From assembly GCA_032718475.1 (NCBI GenBank), contig JAUCBJ010003502.1:1-41016 (forward strand): a stretch of DNA of 41,016 nt. Reading direction: 5' to 3'. The position numbers were made by a program, and so were the translations under genes. A model generated the notes under the pieces. That model was not told the DNA's origin. It searched no databases and saw nothing but the letters and a program-made list of their open reading frames with translations. Numbering within the stretch: position 1 is the first letter of the stretch; every line of letters starts with the position of its first letter. Origin of the DNA: Nemertoderma westbladi. Its lineage: Eukaryota > Xenacoelomorpha > Nemertodermatida > Nemertodermatidae. Of the stretch, positions 29,201 to 35,940 are shown one piece after another.

Positions 29201-29985
29201 ATATTTTTTATACTGACGTTAATACATTACGTAGGTCCTGTACGCGCTCAAGCTTCGGCCTCATTGTACCTGCTGATGCGACAGAATTTTGAAATCGGAA
29301 ATAATTTCGCGAGGGTAAAGATGCAGGTAACTATGTCGCTGTCCAGTCTAGTTGGCACCTCAAAATCCTTCAATGAGGATTACCTTAGAAGGTGAGTTTT
29401 TAAAGTCGTTTTTTTGTTTCCTATTTTTCTGTCTCTTTTTTTATGTTTCCTAATTTCGCTTATCCATTTTTTATGTTTCCTAATTTCGCTTTTCAGGTCG
29501 TTAAAGACGATTCTTATCTACGCAGAAGACGACGATGACCTCAAAGGAACCACGTTCCCAGATCAGGTTCGCGATCTCGTGTTTAACCTTCACATGATCC
29601 TCTCCGATACGGTTAAAATGAAGGAGTTCCAGGAAGACCCTGAGATGCTTCTTGATCTTATGTATAGAATAGCTAAAGGGTAAGGTGTTATCGTTATTAA
29701 TCGAACCATTATATTTTATAACATGGTATTTGAACGAGTTCTAAATTTCAATCACTTCACTGTTTAGTTTCGTTCGCTTGTATTTCTTGTTTAGATACCA
29801 GACATCGCCGGACCTCAGGCTAACCTGGTTGCAGAACATGGCCGAGAAACACAAGGAGAGAGGCAACTGGGCCGAGGCGGCTCAATGCTTCACCCACGCG
29901 GCGGGGTTGGTCAGCGAGTACTTGAGTATGCTGGAAGGGAGGGAATACTGGCCCGTCGGATGTGTAGACTTCACTAATGTTTCAG
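1856..29985 (+). CDS. DOCK6/7/8: DOCK-C family Rho guanine nucleotide exchange factor (DOCK6/7/8-like), eleven internal exons
   Basis: Partial gene; the coding segments are 1856-2259, 2942-3150, 11787-11978, 12174-12311, 25385-25523, 27648-27819, 28280-28424, 28647-28872, 29235-29391, 29497-29679 and 29795-29985. Together they give 2,156 nt, about 718 codons, and all ten junctions have matching phase with GT donors and AG acceptors. By recalled comparison with vertebrate DOCK7 the product is colinear, with landmarks such as [98 protein letters not shown] and [20 protein letters not shown]. Known family members activate Rac and/or Cdc42 through the DHR-2 domain, acting in actin control, cell polarity and migration. 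The window covers the region before DHR-2 and its start. The 5' exons and most of DHR-2 lie outside. Which of DOCK6/7/8 is orthologous is not decided; an invertebrate may have one gene for all three. Three large introns are filled by minisatellites derived from its own splice sites. Confidence 0.93.
2260..2941 (+). other. DOCK window intron 1
   Basis: 682 bp with GTAAGT donor and TTAATTGCAG acceptor. It carries the tRNA-like SINE head near 2.3 kb. The rest is AT-rich with no further structure recognised. Confidence 0.85.
2304..2440 (+). mobile_element. tRNA-like SINE head or tRNA pseudogene
   Basis: A box B-like GGTTCGAACCC occurs at 2348-2358. About 20 bp upstream is a CTTACAA stretch resembling a Val(TAC) anticodon loop, but the paired stem is imperfect and box A is degenerate. 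The 3' flank continues without a tRNA acceptor stem. A tRNA-derived SINE fragment is likelier than a working tRNA gene. No second copy of this exact family was seen in the window. Confidence 0.4.
2942..3150 (+). CDS. DOCK6/7/8: DOCK window exon 2
   Basis: 209 nt. TTAATTGCAG precedes it and GTTTGT follows. It encodes a Ser/Thr/Pro-rich linker ([19 protein letters not shown]) and then [19 protein letters not shown], corresponding to the DOCK7 segment VPFRQQHYLAGLVLTEL. It ends in phase 0 after LQKQ, which joins directly to the AVDVLFNLL start of the next exon about 8.6 kb away. Confidence 0.88.
3283..4670 (-). mobile_element. 5'-truncated, frameshifted non-LTR retrotransposon (LINE), antisense to DOCK
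   Basis: Read on the minus strand. The reverse transcriptase core starts near 4650 with [14 protein letters not shown] and continues to the catalytic VYADDIFLL (about 4470-4450). After a frameshift near 4330, similarity to LINE C-terminal regions continues over 4347-4144 ([21 protein letters not shown]) and 4140-3697. Below 3697 is a probable 3' UTR, and an A-rich tail shows as a T-run at about 3283-3300 on the plus strand. The 5' end is missing, including any endonuclease. The clade is not resolved by eye. It is dead: several frames must be joined to follow the protein. Confidence 0.8.
4718..5706 (-). pseudogene. Degenerate C-terminal region of an invertebrate retroelement polyprotein
   Basis: Three minus-strand frames fit in order. 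5706-5329 reads [32 protein letters not shown], a reverse-transcriptase thumb/connection-like segment. 5356-5087 starts [15 protein letters not shown] and ends [19 protein letters not shown]. 5014-4718 contains [30 protein letters not shown] and LLCLRGCRS. These blocks occur together at the end of retroelement proteins common in corals, molluscs and other invertebrates, as I recall. About 100 residues expected between GASSW and the [11 protein letters not shown] block are missing, and a few more before [10 protein letters not shown], so it carries internal deletions and frameshifts. The parent element class is uncertain. It abuts the 49 bp array. Confidence 0.65.
5719..11804 (+). repeat. Array 1: 49 bp minisatellite made from the 3' splice site of DOCK window exon 3
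   Basis: The motif ATTATTTAGTAGT starts at 5722 and the corresponding final motif (ATTATTTAACC) at 11798. The distance is 6,076 bp, exactly 124 x 49, so there is no net length change over 124 periods. Each unit has 31 bp matching the intron end (AGTAGTAATTACAC through TTCTATCTCCAAG) and 18 bp matching the first six codons of the exon (GCTGTCGACGTATTATTT, or with TCC instead of GAC). The last copy is the real junction: CCAAG ends at 11786 and coding continues into AACCTGCTG. Units come in two main types, GTCTCC and GTCGAC; one GTCGCC occurs at 11545-11550 and one T-for-A change near 11750. Confidence 0.97.
11787..11978 (+). CDS. DOCK6/7/8: DOCK window exon 3
   Basis: 192 nt, phase 0 at both ends. 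Its first 18 nt are the terminal copy of the array 1 exon part. The translation is [20 protein letters not shown], then [20 protein letters not shown], ending [10 protein letters not shown] before donor GTTAGT. It matches DOCK7 around [28 protein letters not shown]. The start was placed after CTATCTCCAAG because that acceptor gives phase 0, as needed by the previous exon, and because family similarity begins there. Confidence 0.9.
11979..12173 (+). other. DOCK window intron 3 (195 bp)
   Basis: Donor GTTAGT, acceptor ATTCCCGTTTAG. AT-rich, with no repeats of note. It is one of the few short introns here free of tandem repeats, even though arrays lie on the far side of both flanking exons. Confidence 0.85.
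12174..12311 (+). CDS. DOCK6/7/8: DOCK window exon 4
   Basis: 138 nt, phase 0 at both ends. It encodes [20 protein letters not shown] and ends KLPEDTSRQ; the VAMAIAG core is the same as in DOCK7. The rest is a low-complexity Ser/Gly/Asp linker, poorly conserved in the family. The donor is GTAAGT after GGCAG. The last 16 bases, AGATACCAGCAGGCAG, are the progenitor of the exon part of the 55 bp array that follows. Confidence 0.88.
12296..25298 (+). repeat. Array 2: about 55 bp minisatellite made from the donor splice site of DOCK window exon 4
   Basis: About 235 units in 13.0 kb. A standard unit is 55 bp; a common variant is 59 bp with an extra ACAG (ATAGACAGAGATACCGGCAG). Each unit carries AGATACCGGTAG or AGATACCGGCAG, matching the exon 4 end AGATACCAGCAGGCAG. 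This is followed by GTTAGTTGGTGGACC and AGAGGTCCGTCAGGAACTA, matching the intron start GTAAGTTGCTATAGAGC and its continuation. The first copy is the real exon/intron boundary at 12311/12312. Units are more diverged than in array 1 and have indels. Larger blocks of about 1.8-1.9 kb recur within 19.7-23.4 kb. The array stops 86 bp before the acceptor of exon 5. Confidence 0.96.
12312..25384 (+). other. DOCK window intron 4 (13.1 kb), almost entirely array 2
   Basis: Donor GTAAGT at 12312, acceptor ATAATTCCAG ending at 25384. All but the last 86 bp is minisatellite. Similarity to the DOCK7 segment [14 protein letters not shown] runs across the junction (TSRQ to [10 protein letters not shown]), so no exon is missing inside. 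Confidence 0.9.
25385..25523 (+). CDS. DOCK6/7/8: DOCK window exon 5
   Basis: 139 nt, beginning in phase 0 and leaving one base (G) for the next codon. It encodes [20 protein letters not shown], then [20 protein letters not shown] and SCFEYK, closely following DOCK7 ([20 protein letters not shown] and [15 protein letters not shown]). The donor is GTAGGT. No stop codons or frame problems. Confidence 0.93.
25808..25832. repeat. Perfect 10 bp inverted repeat
   Basis: CTATATAAAG (25808-25817) and CTTTATATAG (25823-25832) are separated by 5 bases (TTTCA). It could form a short hairpin and lies about 30 bp upstream of the first recognisable LINE coding sequence. It may be chance in AT-rich DNA or part of an older element end. 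Confidence 0.6.
25860..27545 (+). mobile_element. Degraded RTE-like non-LTR retrotransposon, reverse transcriptase region to 3' end
   Basis: Joined across frames, the protein reads [57 protein letters not shown] (RT block 1), [10 protein letters not shown] (block 2), [15 protein letters not shown] (block 3), [14 protein letters not shown] (block 4), [11 protein letters not shown] (catalytic block 5), [37 protein letters not shown] and [11 protein letters not shown], ending in TAG at 27543-27545. The C-terminal GHCWRS block and the ADD core resemble RTE-clade elements. Breaks include frame changes near 26100 and 26590, a TAG at 26874, stops near 27027 and a shift near 27340. The upstream endonuclease is missing, so the copy is 5'-truncated and inactive. 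Confidence 0.88.
27648..27819 (+). CDS. DOCK6/7/8: DOCK window exon 6
   Basis: 172 nt; two bases complete the codon from exon 5 and two are left at the end. It encodes [20 protein letters not shown], then [20 protein letters not shown] and [14 protein letters not shown]. The start aligns with DOCK7 GKKVFERMNSLTFKKSKDM. The donor is a weak GTATTC after CGCAG, yet the AG+A join to exon 7 restores the conserved RWRK motif, which supports it. Confidence 0.88.
27820..28279 (+). other. DOCK window intron 6
   Basis: 460 bp, AT-rich, with no repeat or element recognised. The donor GTATTC is unusual at position +4; the acceptor is TTCATTTTCAG. Confidence 0.8.
28280..28424 (+). CDS. DOCK6/7/8: DOCK window exon 7
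   Basis: 145 nt. It encodes (R)[20 protein letters not shown], then [20 protein letters not shown] and DTIELVVQ, ending in phase 0 before GTCAGT. It matches DOCK7 LRWRKDMTHWRQNTEK and [20 protein letters not shown]. The ATG at 28341 is an internal Met. Confidence 0.93.
28647..28872 (+). CDS. DOCK6/7/8: DOCK window exon 8
   Basis: 226 nt; begins in phase 0 after TTTTGTTTTTAG and leaves one base before GTGAGT. It encodes [20 protein letters not shown], then [20 protein letters not shown] and [17 protein letters not shown], nearly identical to DOCK7 [20 protein letters not shown] over the second half. The 222 bp intron before it (28425-28646) has no notable features. Confidence 0.94.
28873..29234 (+). 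other. DOCK window intron 8
   Basis: 362 bp, AT-rich, donor GTGAGT, acceptor ATTACGTAG with a poor pyrimidine tract. No repeats or element recognised. Confidence 0.8.
29235..29391 (+). CDS. DOCK6/7/8: DOCK window exon 9
   Basis: 157 nt. It encodes [20 protein letters not shown], then [20 protein letters not shown] and [11 protein letters not shown]. This is one of the best conserved parts of DOCK-C proteins ([20 protein letters not shown] in DOCK7). It leaves two bases (AG) that pair with the G opening exon 10 to encode Arg. Donor GTGAGT. Confidence 0.95.
29437..29491 (+). repeat. Two-copy 30 bp duplication at the 3' splice site of window exon 10
   Basis: TTATGTTTCCTAATTTCGCT is present at 29441-29460 and again at 29471-29490, an exact 30 bp offset; the match covers about 25 bp (29437-29461 and 29467-29491). 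Each copy contains a CTAAT branch-point-like motif and the pyrimidine-rich lead-in to the acceptor. Only the second copy is followed by the TTTTCAG acceptor; the first reads CTTATCCA instead. The host intron 9 is only 105 bp long (29392-29496). Confidence 0.9.
29497..29679 (+). CDS. DOCK6/7/8: DOCK window exon 10
   Basis: 183 nt. It encodes [20 protein letters not shown], then [20 protein letters not shown] and [20 protein letters not shown], almost the same as DOCK7. It covers the segment leading into the DHR-2 catalytic region. The donor is GTAAGG at 29680; GG is carried over to make the Gly of the AKGYQTSPDL motif with the first base of exon 11. Confidence 0.95.
29795..29985 (+). CDS. DOCK6/7/8: DOCK window exon 11, start of the DHR-2 domain
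   Basis: 191 nt, acceptor TTCTTGTTTAG. It encodes [20 protein letters not shown], then [36 protein letters not shown] and VDFTNVS, matching DOCK7 across the first helices of DHR-2 ([19 protein letters not shown]). The inferred donor is GTGAGT at 29986, leaving one base. The exon end GACTTCACTAATGTTTCAG is the progenitor of the 30 bp array that follows. A second equivalent donor lies 30 bp downstream (30016) and would add ten residues in frame. The next DOCK exon was not found before 41016. Confidence 0.92.
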
Positions 29986-32900
29986 GTGAGTGGAGCGAGT
30001 TCACTAAAGTTTCAGGTGAGTGAAGCGAGTTCGCTAATGTTTCAGGAGAGGAGCGAGTTCGCTAATGTTTCAGGTGAGTGAAGCGAGTTCGGTAATGTTT
30101 CAGGTGAGTGAAGCGAGTTCGCTAATGTTTCAGGAGTGGAGCGAGTTCACTAATGTTTCAGGTGAGTGGAGCGAGTTCGCGAATGTTTCAGGAGTGGAGC
30201 GAGTTCGCTAATGTTTCAGGTGAGTGGAGCGAGTTCACTAATGTTTCAGGAGTGGAGCGAGTTCACTAATGTTTCAGGTGGGTGAAGCGAGTTCGCTAAT
30301 GTTTCAGGTGAGTGGAGCGAGTTCACTAATGTTTCAGGTGAGTGGAGCGAGTTCACTAATGTTTCAGGTGGGTGGAGCGAGTTCGCTAATGTTTCAGGTG
30401 AGTGAAGCGAGTTTGCTAATGTTTCAGGTAAGTGGAGCGAGTTCGCTAATGTTTCAGGTGAGTGGAGCGAGTTTGCTAACGTTTCAGGAGTGGAGCGAGT
30501 TCACTAATGTTTCAGGTGGGTGAAGCGAGTTCGCTAATGTTTCAGGTGAGTGGAGCGAGTTCGCTAATGTTTCAGGAGTGGAGCGAGTTCACTAATGTTT
30601 CAGGTGAGTGAAGCGAGTTCGCTAATGTTTCAGGTGGGTGGAGCGAGTTCGCTAATGTTTCAGGAGTGGAGCGAGTTCACTAATGTTTCAGGTGAGTGGA
30701 GCGAGTTCACTAATGTTTCAGGAGTGGAACGAGTTCGCCAATGTTTCAGGTGAGTGAAGCGAGTTCGCTAATGTTTCAGGTGAGTGAAGCGAGTTCGCTA
30801 ATGTTTCAGGTGAGTGGAGCGAGTTCGATAATGTTTCTGGAGTGGAGCGAGTTCACTAATGTTTCAGGTGAGTGGAGCGAGTTCGCTGTTTCAGGAGTGG
30901 AGCGAGTTCGCTAATGTTTCAGGTGAGTGGAGCGAGTTCACTAATTTTTCAGGAGTGGAACGAGTTCGCTAATGTTTCAGGTGAGTGAAGCGAGTTCGCT
31001 AATGTTTCAGGTGAGTGGAGCGAGTTCGCTAATGTTTCAGGTGGGTGAAGCGAGTTCGCTAATGTTTCAGGTGAGTGGAGCGAGTTCGCTAATGTTTCAG
31101 GAGTGGAGCGAGTTCACTAATGTTTCAGGTGAGAGAAGCGAGTTCGCTAATGTTTCAGGTGGGTGGAGCGAGTTCGCTAATGTTTCAGGAGTGGAGCGAG
31201 TTCACTAATGTTTCAGGTGAGTGGAGCGAGTTCACTAATGTTTCAGGAGTGGAACGAGTTCGCTAATGTTTCAGGTGAGTGAAGCGAGTTCGCTAATGTT
31301 TCGGGTGAGTGAAGCGAGTTCGCTAATGTTTCAGGTGAGTGGAGCGAGTTCGATAATGTTTCTGGAGTGGAGCGAGTTCACTAATGTTTCAGGTGAGTGG
31401 AACGAGTTCGCTGTTTCAGGAGTGGAGCGAGTTCACTAATGTTTCAGTAGTGGAGCGAGTTCACTAATGTTTCAGGTGGGTGAAGTGAGTTCGCTAATGT
31501 TTCAGGTGAGTGGAGCAAGTTCACTAATGTTTCAGGTGAGTTGAGCGAGTTCACTAATGTTTCAGGAGTGGAGCGAGTTCGCTAATGTTTCAGGTGAGTG
31601 GAGCGAGTTCACTAATGTTTTAGGTGAGTGGAGCGAGTTAACTAATGTTTTAGGTGGGTGAAGCGAGTTCGCTAATGTTTCAGGAGTGGAGCGAGTTCGC
31701 TAATGTTTCAGGTGAGTGGAGCGAGTTAACTAATGTTTCAGGTGGGTGAAGCGAGTTCGCTAATGTTTCAGGAGTGGAGCGAGTTCGCTAATGTTTCAGG
31801 TGAGTGGAGCGAGTTAACTAATGTTTCAGGTGGGTGGAGCGAGTTCGCTAATGTTTCAGGTGAGTGGAGCGAGTTTGCTAACGTTTCAGGAGTGGAGCGA
31901 GTTCACTAATGTTTCAGGTGGGTGAAGCGAGTTCGCTAATGTTTCAGGTGAGTGGAGCGAGTTCGCTAATGTTTCAGGAGTGGAGCGAGTTCACTAATGT
32001 TTCAGGTGAGTGAAGCGAGTTCGCTAATGTTTCAGGTGGGTGGAGCGAGTTCGCTAATGTTTCAGGAGTGGAGCGAGTTCACTAATGTTTCAGGTGAGTG
32101 GAGCGAGTTCACTAATGTTTCAGGAGTGGAACGAGTTCGCCAATGTTTCAGGTGAGTGAAGCGAGTTCGCTAATGTTTCAGGTGAGTGAAGCGAGTTCGC
32201 TAATGTTTCAGGTGAGTGGAGCGAGTTCGATAATGTTTCTGGAGTGGAGCGAGTTCACTAATGTTTCAGGTGAGTGGAGCGAGTTCGCTGTTTCAGGAGT
32301 GGAGCGAGTTCGCTAATGTTTCAGGTGAGTGGAGCGAGTTCACTAATTTTTCAGGAGTGGAACGAGTTCGCTAATGTTTCAGGTGAGTGAAGCGAGTTCG
32401 CTAATGTTTCAGGTGAGTGGAGCGAGTTCGCTAATGTTTCAGGTGGGTGAAGCGAGTTCGCTAATGTTTCAGGTGAGTGGAGCGAGTTCGCTAATGTTTC
32501 AGGAGTGGAGCGAGTTCACTAATGTTTCAGGTGAGAGAAGCGAGTTCGCTAATGTTTCAGGTGGGTGGAGCGAGTTCGCTAATGTTTCAGGAGTGGAGCG
32601 AGTTCACTAATGTTTCAGGTGAGTGGAGCGAGTTCACTAATGTTTCAGGAGTGGAACGAGTTCGCTAATGTTTCAGGTGAGTGAAGCGAGTTCGCTAATG
32701 TTTCGGGTGAGTGAAGCGAGTTCGCTAATGTTTCAGGTGAGTGGAGCGAGTTCGATAATGTTTCTGGAGTGGAGCGAGTTCACTAATGTTTCAGGTGAGT
32801 GGAACGAGTTCGCTGTTTCAGGAGTGGAGCGAGTTCACTAATGTTTCAGTAGTGGAGCGAGTTCACTAATGTTTCAGGTGGGTGAAGTGAGTTCGCTAAT

Positions 32901-34455
32901 GTTTCAGGTGAGTGGAGCAAGTTCACTAATGTTTCAGGTGAGTTGAGCGAGTTCACTAATGTTTCAGGAGTGGAGCGAGTTCGCTAATGTTTCAGGTGAG
33001 TGGAGCGAGTTCACTAATGTTTTAGGTGAGTGGAGCGAGTTAACTAATGTTTCAGGTGGGTGAAGCGAGTTCGCTAATGTTTCAGGAGTGGAGCGAGTTC
33101 GCTAATGTTTCAGGTGAGTGGAGCGAGTTAACTAATGTTTCAGGTGGGTGAAGCGAGTTCGCTAATGTTTCAGGAGTGGAGCGAGTTCGCTGTTTCAGGA
33201 GTGGAGCGAGTTCGCTAATGTTTCAGGTGAGTGGAGCGAGTTCACTAATTTTTCAGGAGTGGAACGAGTTCGCTAATGTTTCAGGTGAGTGAAGCGAGTT
33301 CGCTAATGTTTCAGGTGAGTGGAGCGAGTTCGCTAATGTTTCAGGTGGGTGAAGCGAGTTCGCTAATGTTTCAGGTGAGTGGAGCGAGTTCGCTAATGTT
33401 TCAGGAGTGGAGCGAGTTCACTAATGTTTCAGGTGAGAGAAGCGAGTTCGCTAATGTTTCAGGTGGGTGGAGCGAGTTAACTAATGTTTCAGGTGGGTGA
33501 AGCGAGTTCGCTAATGTTTCAGGAGTGGAGCGAGTTCGCTAATGTTTCAGGTGAGTGGAGCGAGTTCACTAATGTTTCAGGAGTGGAACGAGTTCGCTAA
33601 TGTTTCAGGTGAGTGAAGCGAGTTCGCTAATGTTTCGGGTGAGTGGAGCGAGTTAACTAATGTTTCAGGTGGGTGAAGCGAGTTCGCTAATGTTTCAGGA
33701 GTGGAGCGAGTTCGCTAATGTTTCAGGTGAGTGGAGCGAGTTCACTAATGTTTCAGGAGTGGAACGAGTTCGCTAATGTTTCAGGTGAGTGAAGCGAGTT
33801 CGCTAATGTTTCGGGTGAGTGGAGCGAGTTAACTAATGTTTCAGGTGGGTGAAGCGAGTTCGCTAATGTTTCAGGAGTGGAGCGAGTTCGCTAATGTTTC
33901 AGGTGAGTGGAGCGAGTTAACTAATGTTTCAGGTGGGTGAAGCGAGTTCGATAATGTTTCAGGTGAGTGGAGCCAGTTCACTAATGTTTCAGGTGGGTGG
34001 AGCGAGTTCGCTTATGTTTCAGGTGAGTGGAGCGAGTTCGCTTATGTTTCAGGTGAGTGGAGCGAGTTCACTAATGTTTCAGGTGAGTGGAGCGAGTTCA
34101 CTAATGTTTCAGGAGTGGAACGAGTTCGCTAATGTTTCAGGTGAGTGAAGCGAGTTCGCTAATGTTTCGGGTGAGTGGAGCGAGTTAACTAATGTTTCAG
34201 GTGGGTGAAGCGAGTTCGCTAATGTTTCAGGAGTGGAGCGAGTTCGCTAATGTTTCAGGTGAGTGGAGCGAGTTAACTAATGTTTCAGGTGGGTGAAGCG
34301 AGTTCGATAATGTTTCAGGTGAGTGGAGCCAGTTCACTAATGTTTCAGGTGGGTGGAGCGAGTTCGCTTATGTTTCAGGTGAGTGGAGCGAGTTCGCTTA
34401 TGTTTCAGGTGAGTGGAGCGAGTTCGCTAATGTTTCAGGTGGGTGAGTCGAGTTG
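29967..34455 (+). repeat. Array 3: about 30 bp minisatellite made from the donor splice site of DOCK window exon 11
   Basis: Roughly 150 units. A full unit is 30 bp: 11 bp from the intron start (GTGAGTGGAGC) and 19 bp like the exon end (GAGTTCACTAATGTTTCAG). Variants include GTGAGTGAAGC, GTGGGTGGAGC and GTGGGTGAAGC. A frequent 28 bp form reads TCAGGAGTGG, which removes the GT of the donor. Some shortened copies read TTCGCTGTTTCAG. The first copy is the true boundary at 29985/29986. Larger blocks repeat: the stretch at 30972-31208 has the same translation as 32374-32610 (offset 1,402 bp), much of it again from 33276, and 33924 onward recurs at 34280 (offset 356 bp). The right end abuts a SINE. 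Confidence 0.96.
30016..30021 (+). promoter_or_regulatory. Candidate alternative donor site for DOCK exon 11
   Basis: GTGAGT after TTTCAG, 30 bp beyond the first donor. Use of this site would extend exon 11 by [10 protein letters not shown] with no stop. The next unit (GGTGAGTGA) would bring a TGA in this frame, so only this one extra donor gives an uninterrupted 10-residue extension in the first units. Inference only. Confidence 0.4.
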
Positions 34456-34730
34456 CATTGATTCACATCTTTCCAGAGGTCGTGGGTTTGATCCCCGCAT
34501 GGACCAGGGCAGTTTTCGTTTCAGCACGAATGCTTTGGAGGGACTATAGCCAGGGCGCATCTCTGCCTTGCATCCTTAAGTGGTAGCAAAATGAGTACTG
34601 GAGTTTCCTTTGGGGAGTATAGTTCTGGGGGGACAGCACTGGAAATAAGTCGTCAGACGTTATGCGTAACCCTGGCCTAGCGGCCGAAGAAAGGTTTACC
34701 CTCTTTTTTACTTTTACGGCCGGACAGAAA
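34441..34730 (+). mobile_element. tRNA-derived SINE, copy 1 (5' end lost at the array 3 border)
   Basis: It aligns with the copy at 38.34 kb over about 260 bp: CATCTTTCCAGAGGTCGTGG, a box B-like GGTTTGATCC at 34484-34493, CCAGGGCAGTTT, CAGGGCGCATCTCTGCCTTG, CACTGGAAATAAGTCG and an end reading CTTTTTTACTTTTAC. The head (box A region) is replaced by array 3 sequence. A small insertion (GTGGTAGCAAA) distinguishes it from copy 2. Confidence 0.85.
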
Positions 34731-35442
34731 AACCGACAGTTTGGATGCCATCAAGCATGAAAACTAACATCTGAAATGAGGAAAACCCCAACAATATCCA
34801 GGCGTTTAGCAAATTAGATTAATCGCAGACCCATGTAACTAATAATAATATTAAAGTAATTAAAACGAAGTATTTTATATTAAATAAGCACAACAGTTTT
34901 ACTATTTATATTTATAAATAATGTTTTTACCGGTAATAGCCACTCTCGGGGCGCTGGTAATTTAAATTACCAGGCCAATAAAATTAAATGAAAATTACCA
35001 GATAAATTACCATTTCGTGTGCTAGTATGTCGTTAGTTAGTTCAGTTTAAAACGAAAATATTTATGAATAGGAATTATGAAAAAATAAGGACTGACAGCA
35101 AAATATTGTAAATAAAGAAAAGAAACAGAGAAACGTAAAAAACGAGAAAACATTCATCAGTTCGATACATTGATACAGTGCCACAGAGATATATCGCACT
35201 GAAGTAAATCAATTAATTTCTTAATTCTTATGAACATATTTGCACCACGTAGACGGCCGTATAGGATAAATCAAACAAAAACACAACAATATCTCCATCG
35301 ATTATAATCTGAAGGAGTTCCAATATTCAATTGAAATTATCCTCTTTTTAATTATAAAACAAATGCCCGTTGTCCGTAAATCAATAGTACATTATTACTC
35401 GACCTAAAGGTGTAACCTACTGCGGACTGCGACGTTTTTCTA
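34731..35442. other. Intergenic or intronic AT-rich sequence
   Basis: No coding region recognised. It includes the probable 3' end of the minus-strand CNEP1R1 transcript at its right side. Noted inside: a TACCGGTA at about 34929 and repeated AATTACCAG words near 34950-35010. Confidence 0.6.
35347..35352 (-). terminator. Possible poly(A) signal of CNEP1R1 (ATTAAA)
   Basis: ATTAAA on the minus strand, about 90 nt after the stop codon. No AATAAA was seen nearer; this is the common variant hexamer. Moderate support only, since the region is AT-rich. Confidence 0.4.
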
Positions 35443-35940
35443 CTAAGCGGTGTCGCCCGTTCCTCCCACTGCACCAAGAACACCAAGCGAACCGCCTCCA
35501 CCGCTGACACAACGCGTTGGTTTCAGTATTAATCGGGTCTGGTCGTCGCAGGATAAATTAAAATCTGCCAAAACCGACCGAATTCGCGACATAATTATAG
35601 TCGGGGCCACAACGCGGCTCTGAATGCCCGTTAGAAACAAAAGTAGCAAAATAATGCCGCTCATAGTGAAGTACCAATGTCTAAGGAGAGAAACTATAAG
35701 CGGGGATTGGCCCGTATCGGGATCCAGTAGCCATACACAGGCCGTGGACAGAGTGAATCCGAAGACAACAGTTAGTAGAAAGCGGCATCTATAGGCCGCC
35801 GGACGGGTTCCTCTCGTGAGTTCCGCTAGTCGGTGCTCGAAGGCTCGGAGGTCGTCTAGGTTACTCGTATAGTCGCTGGTGAGGGAGGTGAGTCCGCCGG
35901 ACGACCCTCGGTTGTCACGGGAACGGAGACGCCAAGACAT
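35443..35940 (-). CDS. CNEP1R1: CNEP1R1-like nuclear envelope phosphatase regulatory subunit (TMEM188)
   Basis: 165 residues, single open frame without introns. Two membrane segments are visible, about 54-72 (FLLTVVFGFTLSTACVWLL) and 88-106 (HWYFTMSGIILLLLFLTGI). Before them is LDDLRAFEHRL, matching human LKAFERRL, and after them RVVAPTII and NLSCDDQTRLILKP, near-identical to human RVVAPSII and NMSCDDTGKLILKP. The human protein is 125 residues; this one has an extra Ser/Arg-rich N-terminus of about 27 residues and a Gly-rich C-terminus. In known systems it binds and stabilises CTDNEP1 (Dullard), a phosphatase at the ER/nuclear envelope that dephosphorylates lipin and so affects lipid synthesis and nuclear membrane shape. 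The start ATG lies 7 nt after an acceptor-like TTATTTAG. It follows BBLN on the same strand by 126 bp. Confidence 0.9.
   Translation of the reverse strand: MSWRLRSRDNRGSSGGLTSLTSDYTSNLDDLRAFEHRLAELTRGTRPAAYRCRFLLTVVFGFTLSTACVWLLDPDTGQSPLIVSLLRHWYFTMSGIILLLLFLTGIQSRVVAPTIIMSRIRSVLADFNLSCDDQTRLILKPTRCVSGGGGSLGVLGAVGGTGDTA

Noticed and set aside
30269-34549. Open frames of [10 protein letters not shown]-type repeats across array 3
   Set aside because: They are shadows of a 30 bp minisatellite read in a frame different from the DOCK exon; no promoter, conserved domain or non-repeat part is present.
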